Positions 1 through 5,448 of a stretch of 5,448 bases of DNA are shown in pieces (within the stretch, counting starts at the first letter, position 1; each line of letters opens with the position of its first letter). The notes under the pieces are model-generated. The model ran no database searches. It had not been told where the DNA came from and saw only the letters and a list, made by a program, of their open reading frames with translations. The DNA is taken from contig URCD01000123.1 of assembly GCA_900546215.1 (NCBI GenBank), positions 1 through 5,448 on the forward strand, given 5' to 3'. The position numbers and the translations under genes were made by a program. Origin of the DNA: an uncultured Eubacteriales bacterium. GTDB lineage: Bacteria; Bacillota; Clostridia; Lachnospirales; Anaerotignaceae.

Positions 1-342
1 TCAGGTATGACAAAGGCAGACGTAAGGGAAGCCGCAAAAAAATTAGGCCTTGAGACATGGAACAAGGCCTCAAACTCATGCCTTGCCACAAGATTTCCTT
101 ATGATACCGAGCTTACGGAAGAAAATTTCCACAAGGTTGAGAAGGCTGAACTGCTTATCGCAAAAAAAGGTATCCCAAGCGGAAGGGTCAGACTGCATGG
201 AGATATAGCCAGAATAGAAATTCCAAAGGACAAATTCAACGAATTTTTGTCAGATAACGAGCTTATTGATAATATAAAGAAAATTGGATTCCGCTACATA
301 ACCTTAGACATGGAAGGCTTTAGAAGCGGGAGCATGGACTGA
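1..342 (+). CDS. larE: LarE, ATP-dependent sacrificial sulfur transferase, C-terminal part (5' end outside window)
   Basis: This is the 3' part of larE; the frame is open from base 1 and 113 residues are visible. LarE adenylates the carboxylates of pyridinium-3,5-biscarboxylic acid mononucleotide and replaces them with thiocarboxylates during nickel-pincer cofactor synthesis in the cytoplasm. The N-terminal PP-loop ATPase half lies upstream of the window. Family hallmarks seen here, numbered from the first visible residue, are KADVREAAKKLGL (5-17), SCLATRFPY (26-34), RVRLHG followed by ARIE (62-73), and the C-terminal YITLDMEGFRSGSMD ending. Cys27 aligns with the sulfur-donating cysteine (Cys176) of the Lactiplantibacillus plantarum enzyme, and Arg62/Arg64 resemble its phosphate-binding arginine pair (from memory). 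It is the only cysteine in the visible part, so I cannot tell a sacrificial-cysteine LarE from an iron-sulfur-cluster LarE. The ATG at base 7 is internal, because conserved sequence continues across it. larB follows after 11 nt. Confidence 0.93.
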   Translation, partial: SGMTKADVREAAKKLGLETWNKASNSCLATRFPYDTELTEENFHKVEKAELLIAKKGIPSGRVRLHGDIARIEIPKDKFNEFLSDNELIDNIKKIGFRYITLDMEGFRSGSMD

Positions 343-348
343 GGGAGG
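343..348 (+). promoter_or_regulatory. Ribosome binding site of larB
   Basis: GGGAGG sits directly after the larE stop codon and five bases before the larB ATG at 354. It is a strong match to the anti-Shine-Dalgarno sequence and supports this start. Confidence 0.75.
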
Positions 349-353
349 ATATA

Positions 354-1109
354 ATGAATACAAAAGAAATACTTATAAAGCTTCAAAATAATGAGATTTC
401 CGTTGATGATGCTGCTGAAATGCTTAAGCTGGCTCCCACAAAGGATTTAGGATATGCAGTTGTTGACCACCAAAGAGAAATGAGAAACGGCTGCCCAGAG
501 GTTATATATGCCGAGGGAAAGACAAAAGAGCAGACTCTTGGCATTATGAAAAATATGCTGGAGAACGGTACTGAGAATATCCTGGCTACGCGCGTTAGCG
601 AGGAAAAGTATGAATACATAGCTAAAGAACTGCCAGATGCAAAATATAATAGGGACGCAAGGACTGTTATTGTTGAAAGAAACTCTGTTGAAAAGACGGG
701 AGGAGTTATACTTGTCGCTACTGGAGGAACATCTGATATACCGGTTGCCGAGGAGGCTGCAATCACAGCTGAGTTCTTGGGAAATAGGGTTGACAGACTT
801 TACGATGTAGGAGTTGCCGGCCTCCACAGACTACTTTCAAGAATAGACAGAGTTGAGGCTGCCGATGTTATTATAGCTGTTGCTGGAATGGAGGGAGCCC
901 TTGCAAGCGTTATTGGAGGATTAACGGACAAGCCCGTAATAGCTGTTCCGACTTCTGTAGGCTACGGAGCTAATTTTAACGGACTTTCATCGCTTCTGTG
1001 TATGCTTAACAGCTGCGCCAGCGGCGTAGTTGTTGTAAACATTGATAATGGCTTCGGCGCAGGCTATACAGCAAACAGCATAAATAAATTGGGGGTTGCT
1101 AAAAAATGA
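354..1109 (+). CDS. larB: LarB, pyridinium-3,5-biscarboxylic acid mononucleotide synthase
   Basis: LarB performs the first step of nickel-pincer nucleotide synthesis. It carboxylates C5 of the pyridinium ring of nicotinic acid adenine dinucleotide and cleaves the phosphoanhydride, releasing AMP. The 251 residues match the usual family length. An N-terminal helical part (about 1-80) carries the LarB-typical stretch LGYAVVDHQREMRNG...PEVIYAEGKT (32-57). A PurE-like Rossmann domain follows, with VATGGTSDIPVAEEAA (121-136), DVGVAGLHRLL (151-161), VAGMEGALASVIGGL (176-190) and VPTSVGYGA (198-206). Cys221, in LNSCASG, falls at the same residue number as the catalytic cysteine of L. plantarum LarB, which forms the covalent adduct with the substrate; this equivalence is from knowledge of the family. 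The ATG start is backed by a strong ribosome site. The stop overlaps the larC start as ATGA, so translation of the two is probably coupled. Nothing in the frame looks broken or foreign. Confidence 0.95.
   Translation: MNTKEILIKLQNNEISVDDAAEMLKLAPTKDLGYAVVDHQREMRNGCPEVIYAEGKTKEQTLGIMKNMLENGTENILATRVSEEKYEYIAKELPDAKYNRDARTVIVERNSVEKTGGVILVATGGTSDIPVAEEAAITAEFLGNRVDRLYDVGVAGLHRLLSRIDRVEAADVIIAVAGMEGALASVIGGLTDKPVIAVPTSVGYGANFNGLSSLLCMLNSCASGVVVVNIDNGFGAGYTANSINKLGVAKK
1091..1096 (+). promoter_or_regulatory. Weak ribosome binding site of larC, inside the end of larB
   Basis: GGGGGT lies nine bases before the larC ATG at 1106. It is a poorer Shine-Dalgarno match than those of larB, the methyltransferase or the U32 gene. 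Together with the ATGA overlap (1106-1109) it suggests larC is translated mainly by ribosomes finishing larB. This is inference from spacing. Confidence 0.4.
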
Positions 1110-2455
1110 AAACTTTATACTTTGACTGCAGTTCGGGAATAAGCGGAGATATGACTCTGGGCGCACTGCTTGATTTGGGAATAGATAAAGAAAAGTTTGT
1201 AGAAGAACTGTCAAAACTTAATGTTGACGGATATGATATAGTTTTTGGAAGAGCTGTTAAAAACGGCATTGGTGCGAATAAGGTAGATGTAATTATAACC
1301 GTGGACGGTTTTGATGAGGACGGACAGCCAGTAGAGCACCATCATGACCATGAACACAGACATGATGACCATCATCACCACCACGACCATAACCATGGCG
1401 ATGGGCATCACCATGACCATGAGCACTGCCATGAGGATGACCATCCTCACATGCATGAACATAGCCACGAAGACGGACATCATCACCATGATGACAGCCA
1501 CCATCATCACCATGTCCATAGAAATCTACAGGATGTGTTTTCAATTATTGAGAACAGCGGTATAAATGACAGTGCTAAAGACTTGGCCAAAAGGATATTT
1601 ATGAGAGTTGCAATGGCAGAGTCAAAGGTCCATAATGAGCCTCTTGATAAGGTGCATTTTCATGAAGTTGGTGCTATTGATTCTATAGTTGATATTATTG
1701 GTACAGCTATTTGTATCGATATGATTAAGCCAGACAGAATATTTGCGTCAATTGTAAATGATGGGCACGGATTTATAATGTGTCAGCATGGACAGATTCC
1801 AGTTCCTGTTCCCGCTACAGCTCAGATTTTTGCTGATTCGGATGTAGTTTCAAGACAGATTGATATAGATACCGAAATGGTAACTCCTACGGGAGCAGCT
1901 ATTATTGCGGAGCTTGCTGAGAGCTATGGTGTAATGCCTGCAATGTCTATTGAAAAAATCGGTTATGGAGCAGGAAAGAAGGACATGAAAATCCCGAACG
2001 TTCTTAGGGTATCGCTTGGAGAGCTTAAAGAAGAGAACAAAGGTGACGAGGTAGTAATACTTGAAACCAATGTGGATGACACAACCGGGGAGGTAATGGG
2101 GTACACCATGGAAAGACTCCTTAATGCAGGAGCAAAGGATGTATTTTATTCACCGATATTTATGAAAAAAAACAGGCCGGCTTATAAGCTTACTGTAATA
2201 TGTGACGACAGCAACAGAGAGATCTTGGAAGATATAATATTTATGGAAACAACTACAATAGGAATACGAAGAAGACATGAAATCAGGACATGCCTTGAGA
2301 GAAGCCTTGACACTATAGATACAAAATATGGGAAACTGGAAGTTAAAAAGATAGTCAGAAATGGGGAAGAGGCTGTTTATCCTGAATATGACTCTGCTAA
2401 AAAACTTGCGGCTGAAAATAATGTTGCTCTTAAGAAAATATATAATATTCATTAA
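1106..2455 (+). CDS. larC: LarC, nickel-inserting enzyme of the nickel-pincer cofactor, single full-length frame with His-rich insert
   Basis: LarC is the CTP-dependent nickel insertase (cyclometallase) that places Ni into pyridinium-3,5-bisthiocarboxylic acid mononucleotide, completing the cofactor. The N-terminal LarC1 half opens with the family signature LYFDCSSGISGDMTLGALLDLG (about residues 4-25). It then has a His/Asp-rich insert (78-138) and resumes with KVHFHEVGAIDSIVDIIG (183-200), where His184, His186 and Glu187 belong to the most conserved block. The LarC2 half begins near residue 316 with VVILETNVDDTTGE and continues through YSPIFMKKNRPA and METTTIGIRRR; in the family this half holds the nucleotide-binding and catalytic region. 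In L. plantarum the two halves are joined by programmed ribosomal frameshifting; here one uninterrupted 449-codon frame encodes both, so no recoding is needed. The length above the usual ~400 residues is largely explained by the insert. The start overlaps the larB stop by 4 nt, and mltG follows after 29 nt. Confidence 0.95.
   Translation: MKTLYFDCSSGISGDMTLGALLDLGIDKEKFVEELSKLNVDGYDIVFGRAVKNGIGANKVDVIITVDGFDEDGQPVEHHHDHEHRHDDHHHHHDHNHGDGHHHDHEHCHEDDHPHMHEHSHEDGHHHHDDSHHHHHVHRNLQDVFSIIENSGINDSAKDLAKRIFMRVAMAESKVHNEPLDKVHFHEVGAIDSIVDIIGTAICIDMIKPDRIFASIVNDGHGFIMCQHGQIPVPVPATAQIFADSDVVSRQIDIDTEMVTPTGAAIIAELAESYGVMPAMSIEKIGYGAGKKDMKIPNVLRVSLGELKEENKGDEVVILETNVDDTTGEVMGYTMERLLNAGAKDVFYSPIFMKKNRPAYKLTVICDDSNREILEDIIFMETTTIGIRRRHEIRTCLERSLDTIDTKYGKLEVKKIVRNGEEAVYPEYDSAKKLAAENNVALKKIYNIH
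1337..1519 (+). repeat. Histidine/aspartate-rich low-complexity segment within larC
   Basis: These bases encode LarC residues 78-138. I count 34 His, 11 Asp and 5 Glu in 61 residues, plus one Cys (in EHCHE) and one Met in the HMH step. The pattern is mostly His clusters alternating with acidic residues (HDHEH, HHHHHDH, HCHEDDH). The DNA is repetitive only at the level of short CAY-GAY-CAY units, for example CATGACCATGA occurring twice. His codons are mixed (22 CAT, 12 CAC) with no clean tandem period, so the segment looks maintained for its amino-acid composition rather than as a recent DNA repeat. His-rich loops in LarC and in other nickel chaperones (HypB, UreE, SlyD types) bind nickel; storage or delivery here is inferred. 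Confidence 0.85.
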
Positions 2456-2471
2456 ACACTAAAGAAACAGC

Positions 2472-2481
2472 AAAGGGTGAT
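2472..2481 (+). promoter_or_regulatory. Ribosome binding site deciding the TTG start of mltG
   Basis: AAAGGGTGAT resembles the extended Shine-Dalgarno AAAGGAGGTGAT. Seven bases separate its GGG from the TTG at 2485. No in-frame ATG occurs before about codon 105, well past the membrane anchor, so this site is the main evidence for a TTG start. Confidence 0.6.
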
Positions 2482-2484
2482 ACT

Positions 2485-3621
2485 TTGGACGAGAGGGAAA
2501 TAAGACCTAACAGAACAAGGAAGAAAAAAAGAAGACGAAGAAAAAACAGCGGTTTTAGAAGATTTTTGGTGATATTTGTTATAGCGGTGGCAGTTATAGC
2601 GGCGGTGCTTGGAATATCCTATGCAATAGGAAAGCATTTTGCCAACAGTTATTTGGTCGGGGAAAATCAGCAGGAAGTTGAGCTTGATATTAACTCAGAA
2701 AATACTGTGGCCGTAGAAATTCCACAGGGGTCTTCTACAAAAGAAATTGCTTCAATACTTAAAGATAATGGGATTATCAGCAGCAAATTTTCCTTTAGGA
2801 TGAAGAGCCGTCTGAATGGGGCTGATGGAAGCTATAACTATGGTACTTTCTATCTTTCTAAGGATATGAGCACAGAGCAGATAATTAAAACACTGCAAGG
2901 CACTTCGCAGGCTGAGCAGGCTAACAGGCTGACTATTCCAGAGGGATATACAGCCAAACAAATAGCTGCTTTGGTCGATGAAAAGGGAATTGTCACAAGC
3001 GACGAATTTATTAATGAAATTAATAATGGAACCTTTGATTATGACTTCTTGGAAGGAATTCCCAAAAGAGACTTTTATCTGGAAGGCTATCTTTTCCCTG
3101 ACACGTATTTCCTCAGCGGCAATGAAACTGCTCATGATATTATAGTTATGATGCTCAACAGATTTGAGCAGATTTATAACGCTTCAATAAAGGATTATGT
3201 GAATTCAACTGGATATACCCTGGATCAGCTGGTAACAGTAGCATCAATGGTTGAATCTGAAGCAAAGCTTGATGAGGAAAGACCTATAATAGCAGGCGTT
3301 ATTTATAACAGGCTTAATATAGATATGAAGCTTCAAATAGATTCTACGGTGCAGTATGCGCTTTCAACAAGAAATGAAGTGGTAACCGAAAAAGATTTGC
3401 AGGTCGACTCTCCGTATAATACCTATCAGAATACAGGACTGCCTATTGGACCTATATGCAACCCTGGAGAAGCATCCCTTGTAGCAGCGGTTAAACCAAC
3501 GAGCCATAATTATATTTATTATGTGCTTAAGGAGCAGGGCGGCAGTGAGCATACCTTCACGGAAACCTATGATGATTTCCTTACGGCCAAGGCTGAATAT
3601 CAGGCAACATTCAATAGCTAG
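2485..3621 (+). CDS. mltG: MltG, endolytic murein transglycosylase (YceG-like), TTG start
   Basis: MltG is a membrane-bound lytic transglycosylase that cuts nascent glycan strands inside the chain and so sets glycan length during elongation. The 378-residue protein starts with a cytosolic, extremely basic tail (residues 10-20, TRKKKRRRRK). One transmembrane helix follows (about 27-49, LVIFVIAVAVIAAVLGISYA), then an extracellular region. The LysM-like part is around 70-145 (VEIPQGSSTKEIASILKDNGII; LTIPEGYTAKQIAALV). The catalytic YceG domain includes FLEGYLFPDTY, VASMVESEAK, AGVIYNRL, LQIDSTVQYAL, DSPYNTYQNTGLPIGPICNPG and HTFTETYDDF. Glu257, in ASMVESEA, matches the catalytic Glu218 of Escherichia coli MltG. 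The start is TTG, supported by a ribosome site and by the need to include the anchor. In Bacillota mltG commonly precedes the yrrM-type methyltransferase and U32 gene, as here. Its placement just after larC is less expected. Confidence 0.95.
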   Translation: MDEREIRPNRTRKKKRRRRKNSGFRRFLVIFVIAVAVIAAVLGISYAIGKHFANSYLVGENQQEVELDINSENTVAVEIPQGSSTKEIASILKDNGIISSKFSFRMKSRLNGADGSYNYGTFYLSKDMSTEQIIKTLQGTSQAEQANRLTIPEGYTAKQIAALVDEKGIVTSDEFINEINNGTFDYDFLEGIPKRDFYLEGYLFPDTYFLSGNETAHDIIVMMLNRFEQIYNASIKDYVNSTGYTLDQLVTVASMVESEAKLDEERPIIAGVIYNRLNIDMKLQIDSTVQYALSTRNEVVTEKDLQVDSPYNTYQNTGLPIGPICNPGEASLVAAVKPTSHNYIYYVLKEQGGSEHTFTETYDDFLTAKAEYQATFNS

Positions 3622-3624
3622 GAG
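3620..3624 (+). promoter_or_regulatory. Ribosome binding site of the O-methyltransferase gene
   Basis: AGGAG overlaps the mltG TAG stop (3619-3621) and lies six bases before the ATG at 3631. The overlap suggests close translational linkage with mltG. Confidence 0.7.
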
Positions 3625-3630
3625 ACAAAG

Positions 3631-4335
3631 ATGAATTACGTAACGGATGATTATATCAATAACTATTTAAGAACTGTGCAGCCGCACTACGATGGTATCC
3701 TTGGAGACATTGAAAAGGAAGCAAGGGACTCAAACGTTCCGATTATACCGCATGAAACAGCTCGTCTATTAAGCGTACTGCTTACAATGAAGAAACCTAA
3801 AAAAATACTAGAAGTTGGAACTGCCGTTGGATTTTCATCTGGACTTATGACGAGATACTTGGAAACAGGCGGAAGTGTTACAACTATCGATAGGTTCGAG
3901 GTAATGCTTAAGGACGCGAGAACCAATATAAAAAGAATGGGACTTGAGGACAAAATAACTATTCTTGAGGGAGACGCGGCTGATATTCTTCCGACCTTGG
4001 ATGGTCCCTATGATGTTATATTCCTTGACGCCGCAAAGGGGCAGTATTCTGCCTTTTTACCTCAATGTATAAGGCTTCTACCAATTGGCGGACTGCTTTT
4101 AGTTGATGATGTGCTTCAGGGAGGAGATATTGCTAAAACAAGATTTTCTGTACCAAGAAGACAGAGGACAATTCATAAAAGACTCAGAAATTTTTTATGG
4201 GATATATCACATACAGATGTATTGACATCATCTATTGTTCCAATAGGAGACGGCTTGGCAGTATGTGTAAAGGTCAAAGAGCCTGACATTCCTGTAAAAA
4301 TAACTTCCGATAACGAGGAGAATGACAATGATTAA
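3631..4335 (+). CDS. trmR: SAM-dependent O-methyltransferase, YrrM/TrmR type (probable tRNA 5-hydroxyuridine-34 methyltransferase)
   Basis: A 234-residue class I methyltransferase of the COMT/CCoAOMT-like family. The SAM-binding motif I is ILEVGTAVGFSS (59-70), the acidic residue contacting the SAM ribose is Asp87 in TTIDRFE, and LEGDAADIL (112-120) follows. The metal/catalytic block is FLDAAKGQY (131-139) with Asp133, and LLLVDDVLQGG (155-165) supplies Asp159 and Asp160. The closing GDGLAVCVK strand is typical. In Bacillus subtilis the family member next to mltG and the U32 genes, YrrM (TrmR), converts 5-hydroxyuridine at tRNA position 34 to 5-methoxyuridine. The same neighbourhood here makes that role the best guess, but residues alone do not exclude another O-methyl acceptor. 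The last dozen or so residues are acidic and polar (TSDNEENDND), and the frame ends inside the start of the U32 gene. There is no signal peptide, so it is cytoplasmic. Confidence 0.87.
   Translation: MNYVTDDYINNYLRTVQPHYDGILGDIEKEARDSNVPIIPHETARLLSVLLTMKKPKKILEVGTAVGFSSGLMTRYLETGGSVTTIDRFEVMLKDARTNIKRMGLEDKITILEGDAADILPTLDGPYDVIFLDAAKGQYSAFLPQCIRLLPIGGLLLVDDVLQGGDIAKTRFSVPRRQRTIHKRLRNFLWDISHTDVLTSSIVPIGDGLAVCVKVKEPDIPVKITSDNEENDND
4315..4320 (+). promoter_or_regulatory. Ribosome binding site of the U32 gene, inside the methyltransferase 3' end
   Basis: GAGGAG is seven bases before the ATG at 4328. A second in-frame ATG at 4322 is only one base from this site, so 4328 is the better start. Confidence 0.65.
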
Positions 4336-5448
4336 TGCTGTAAAGCCGGAAATTCTTGCCCCGGCCGGAGATTTAGAGAAACTGAAGATTGCTGTGCTTT
4401 ATGGAGCGGATGCAGTCTATATAGGCGGGGAGGCTTATGGATTAAGGGCTAAAGCAAAAAACTTTGACCTTGATACCATGAAGGAAGGAATTGAATTTGC
4501 CCATAATCATGGTGCCAAGGTCTATATAACAGCAAATATATTTGCGCATAACGATGATTTTAAGGGAATGGCAGAATATTTTAAAAGCATATATGATATT
4601 GGTGCCGATGCTGTTTTAGTTTCAGACCCGGGAGTATATATGACTTTGAAAGAAGCGGCGCCAGAAATGGAGCTTCATATTTCGACTCAGGCCAATAATA
4701 CAAATTATAAAACTGCTGATTTCTGGTATAAAATGGGGGCTAAGAGAATAGTCGGAGCAAGAGAGCTCTCCCTTAAGGAAATCAAAGAAATGAGACAGCA
4801 TATGCCGGAGGATATGGAGATAGAGACTTTTGTGCATGGCGCAATGTGCATATCATATTCCGGAAGATGCCTCTTGAGCAACTACTTAAGCGGAAGAGAC
4901 GCTAACAAGGGAGCCTGTTCACATCCATGCAGATGGAAATATTACTTGATGGAGGAAACCCGGCCAGGAGAATATATGCCTGTTGAGGAAAACGAAAGAG
5001 GAACGTATATATTCAACTCAAAGGATCTTTGCATGCTTAATCATATTCCTGAACTTGTTGACGCAGGTATAAGCAGTTTAAAAATTGAGGGAAGAATGAA
5101 AACGCCATACTATGTAGGTACAATAGTAAAAGCGTACAGACAAGCTGTAGATGACTATTTTAAAGACCCTGATTATTATAAAAGCCGTATTGACTATTAT
5201 ATGGAAGAGGTATCAAAGGTCAGCCATAGAGACTTTACGACAGGCTTCTACTTTGGAAAACCGGGCCATGATGACCAGGTATATACAAACAATACTTATA
5301 TAAGAGATTATGATTTTATAGGTATTGTAGTCGAGGACAAGGATGATGAAACAGGCTGTGCAACAATAATGCAGAGGAATAAATTTGAAGTGGGAGATAC
5401 AATAGAGGTACTTCCGGTTAAGGGCGATTCAGCAGAAATGACTGTTGA
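4328..5448 (+). CDS. trhP: U32 family protein, YrrO/TrhP type (tRNA uridine-34 hydroxylation), 3' end outside window
   Basis: The frame is open from 4328 to the window end (373 codons visible, no stop). It starts with EILAPAGDLEKLKIAVLYG (residues 8-26) and ADAVYIGGEAYGLRAKAKNF, the N-terminal signature of U32 proteins. The PROSITE-type U32 motif is present as ETFVHGAMCISYSGRCLLS. Cys174, Cys181, Cys197 and Cys235 (the last in KDLCML) have spacings close to the four cluster-binding cysteines of E. coli UbiU, so a [4Fe-4S] cluster is likely. SLKIEGRMKTPYYV follows. The part after about residue 305 (TTGFYFGKPG; DFIGIVVEDK; FEVGDTIEVLPV) looks like the C-terminal beta-barrel domain of the longer, YrrO-like members. 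TrhP proteins use prephenate-dependent chemistry to form 5-hydroxyuridine in tRNA, the substrate of TrmR encoded just upstream. 'Peptidase/collagenase' names for this family are historical. The gene overlaps the methyltransferase by 8 nt, and no short YrrN-like paralogue lies between them. Confidence 0.9.
   Translation, partial: MINAVKPEILAPAGDLEKLKIAVLYGADAVYIGGEAYGLRAKAKNFDLDTMKEGIEFAHNHGAKVYITANIFAHNDDFKGMAEYFKSIYDIGADAVLVSDPGVYMTLKEAAPEMELHISTQANNTNYKTADFWYKMGAKRIVGARELSLKEIKEMRQHMPEDMEIETFVHGAMCISYSGRCLLSNYLSGRDANKGACSHPCRWKYYLMEETRPGEYMPVEENERGTYIFNSKDLCMLNHIPELVDAGISSLKIEGRMKTPYYVGTIVKAYRQAVDDYFKDPDYYKSRIDYYMEEVSKVSHRDFTTGFYFGKPGHDDQVYTNNTYIRDYDFIGIVVEDKDDETGCATIMQRNKFEVGDTIEVLPVKGDSAEMTV

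Noticed and set aside
7..342. A small complete gene starting at ATG 7
   Set aside because: Conserved LarE sequence runs through this methionine from the window edge, the PP-loop half is missing, and the frame is open to base 1, so it is the tail of a longer gene.
383..827. Two overlapping minus-strand open frames opposite larB (127 and 126 codons)
   Set aside because: Composition is Ser/Phe/Ile-rich noise expected opposite a coding strand; there is no family resemblance, and larB is conserved along its whole length here.
1337..1519. CRISPR-like or tandem DNA repeat in the CAT/CAC-rich stretch
   Set aside because: No constant-length unit with spacers; short CAY/GAY units recur irregularly and stay in the larC frame, so it is a coding low-complexity segment.
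1211..1565. Long open frames on both strands over the His-rich part of larC, encoding Met/Val-rich, Met/Thr-rich and His/Gly-rich products
   Set aside because: They are reading-frame echoes of the CAY/GAY codon repeats: shifted frames of CAT/CAC and GAT/GAC yield ATG/ACC-type codons and few stops. They lack ribosome sites and recognisable domains, and lie wholly inside a well-supported gene.
2307..2335. Consensus -35 TTGACA at 2307-2312 within larC
   Set aside because: The position 17 bases downstream is GGGAAA rather than a -10 hexamer, and the nearby AT-rich stretches are at wrong spacing.
2456..2484. Search for a terminator or riboswitch between larC and mltG
   Set aside because: The 29-base gap has no inverted repeat or T-tract and is far too short for a riboswitch; it holds only the mltG ribosome site.
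2752..3135. Minus-strand open frame of 127 codons opposite mltG
   Set aside because: It lies opposite conserved MltG domain sequence, with no recognisable motif and no supporting ribosome site seen.
4222..4250. TTGACA at 4222-4227 ahead of the U32 gene
   Set aside because: The best hexamer at 16-17 bp spacing is TAGGAG, a poor -10, and the genes overlap, so an internal promoter is not supported.

Overview
The window is a densely packed run of six co-directional (+ strand) genes, with the first and last cut by the window edges. There is no intergenic gap longer than about 30 bases. The moderate-to-low GC, purine-rich Shine-Dalgarno sites, frequent AGA/ATA codons and the gene order mltG - O-methyltransferase - U32 protein (as in the yrrL-yrrM-yrrN/O region of Bacillus) point to a Gram-positive Bacillota member. 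An anaerobic Clostridia-type organism is most likely. I cannot name a genus from the sequence.

Left half (1-2455): the biosynthetic set for the nickel-pincer nucleotide (NPN) cofactor, in the order larE (3' end only), larB, larC. LarB carboxylates the pyridinium ring of nicotinic acid adenine dinucleotide and releases AMP. LarE converts the two carboxylates to thiocarboxylates. LarC uses CTP to insert nickel. LarC is one uninterrupted 449-codon frame and carries a striking His/Asp-rich insert (residues 78-138, 34 His in 61 residues), probably a nickel-binding or storage segment. No lactate racemase (larA) or other NPN-using enzyme lies inside the window; one could lie upstream.

Right half (2485-5448): mltG (membrane-anchored endolytic murein transglycosylase, TTG start), a SAM-dependent O-methyltransferase of the YrrM/TrmR type, and the first 373 codons of a U32-family protein of the YrrO/TrhP type. 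In Bacillus the last two families act in sequence on wobble uridine 34 of tRNA: TrhP supports hydroxylation to ho5U and TrmR methylates it to mo5U.

Spacing suggests one transcription unit. larE and larB are 11 nt apart, larB and larC share ATGA, larC and mltG are 29 nt apart, mltG and the methyltransferase 9 nt apart, and the methyltransferase and U32 frames overlap by 8 nt. No terminator hairpin or convincing promoter is visible inside. All six families are known. The points most worth a second look are the His-rich LarC insert, the fusion of a nickel-cofactor operon to a cell-wall/tRNA-modification block, and the unidentified client of the cofactor. I found no sign of a new system, mobile element, RNA gene or CRISPR array.
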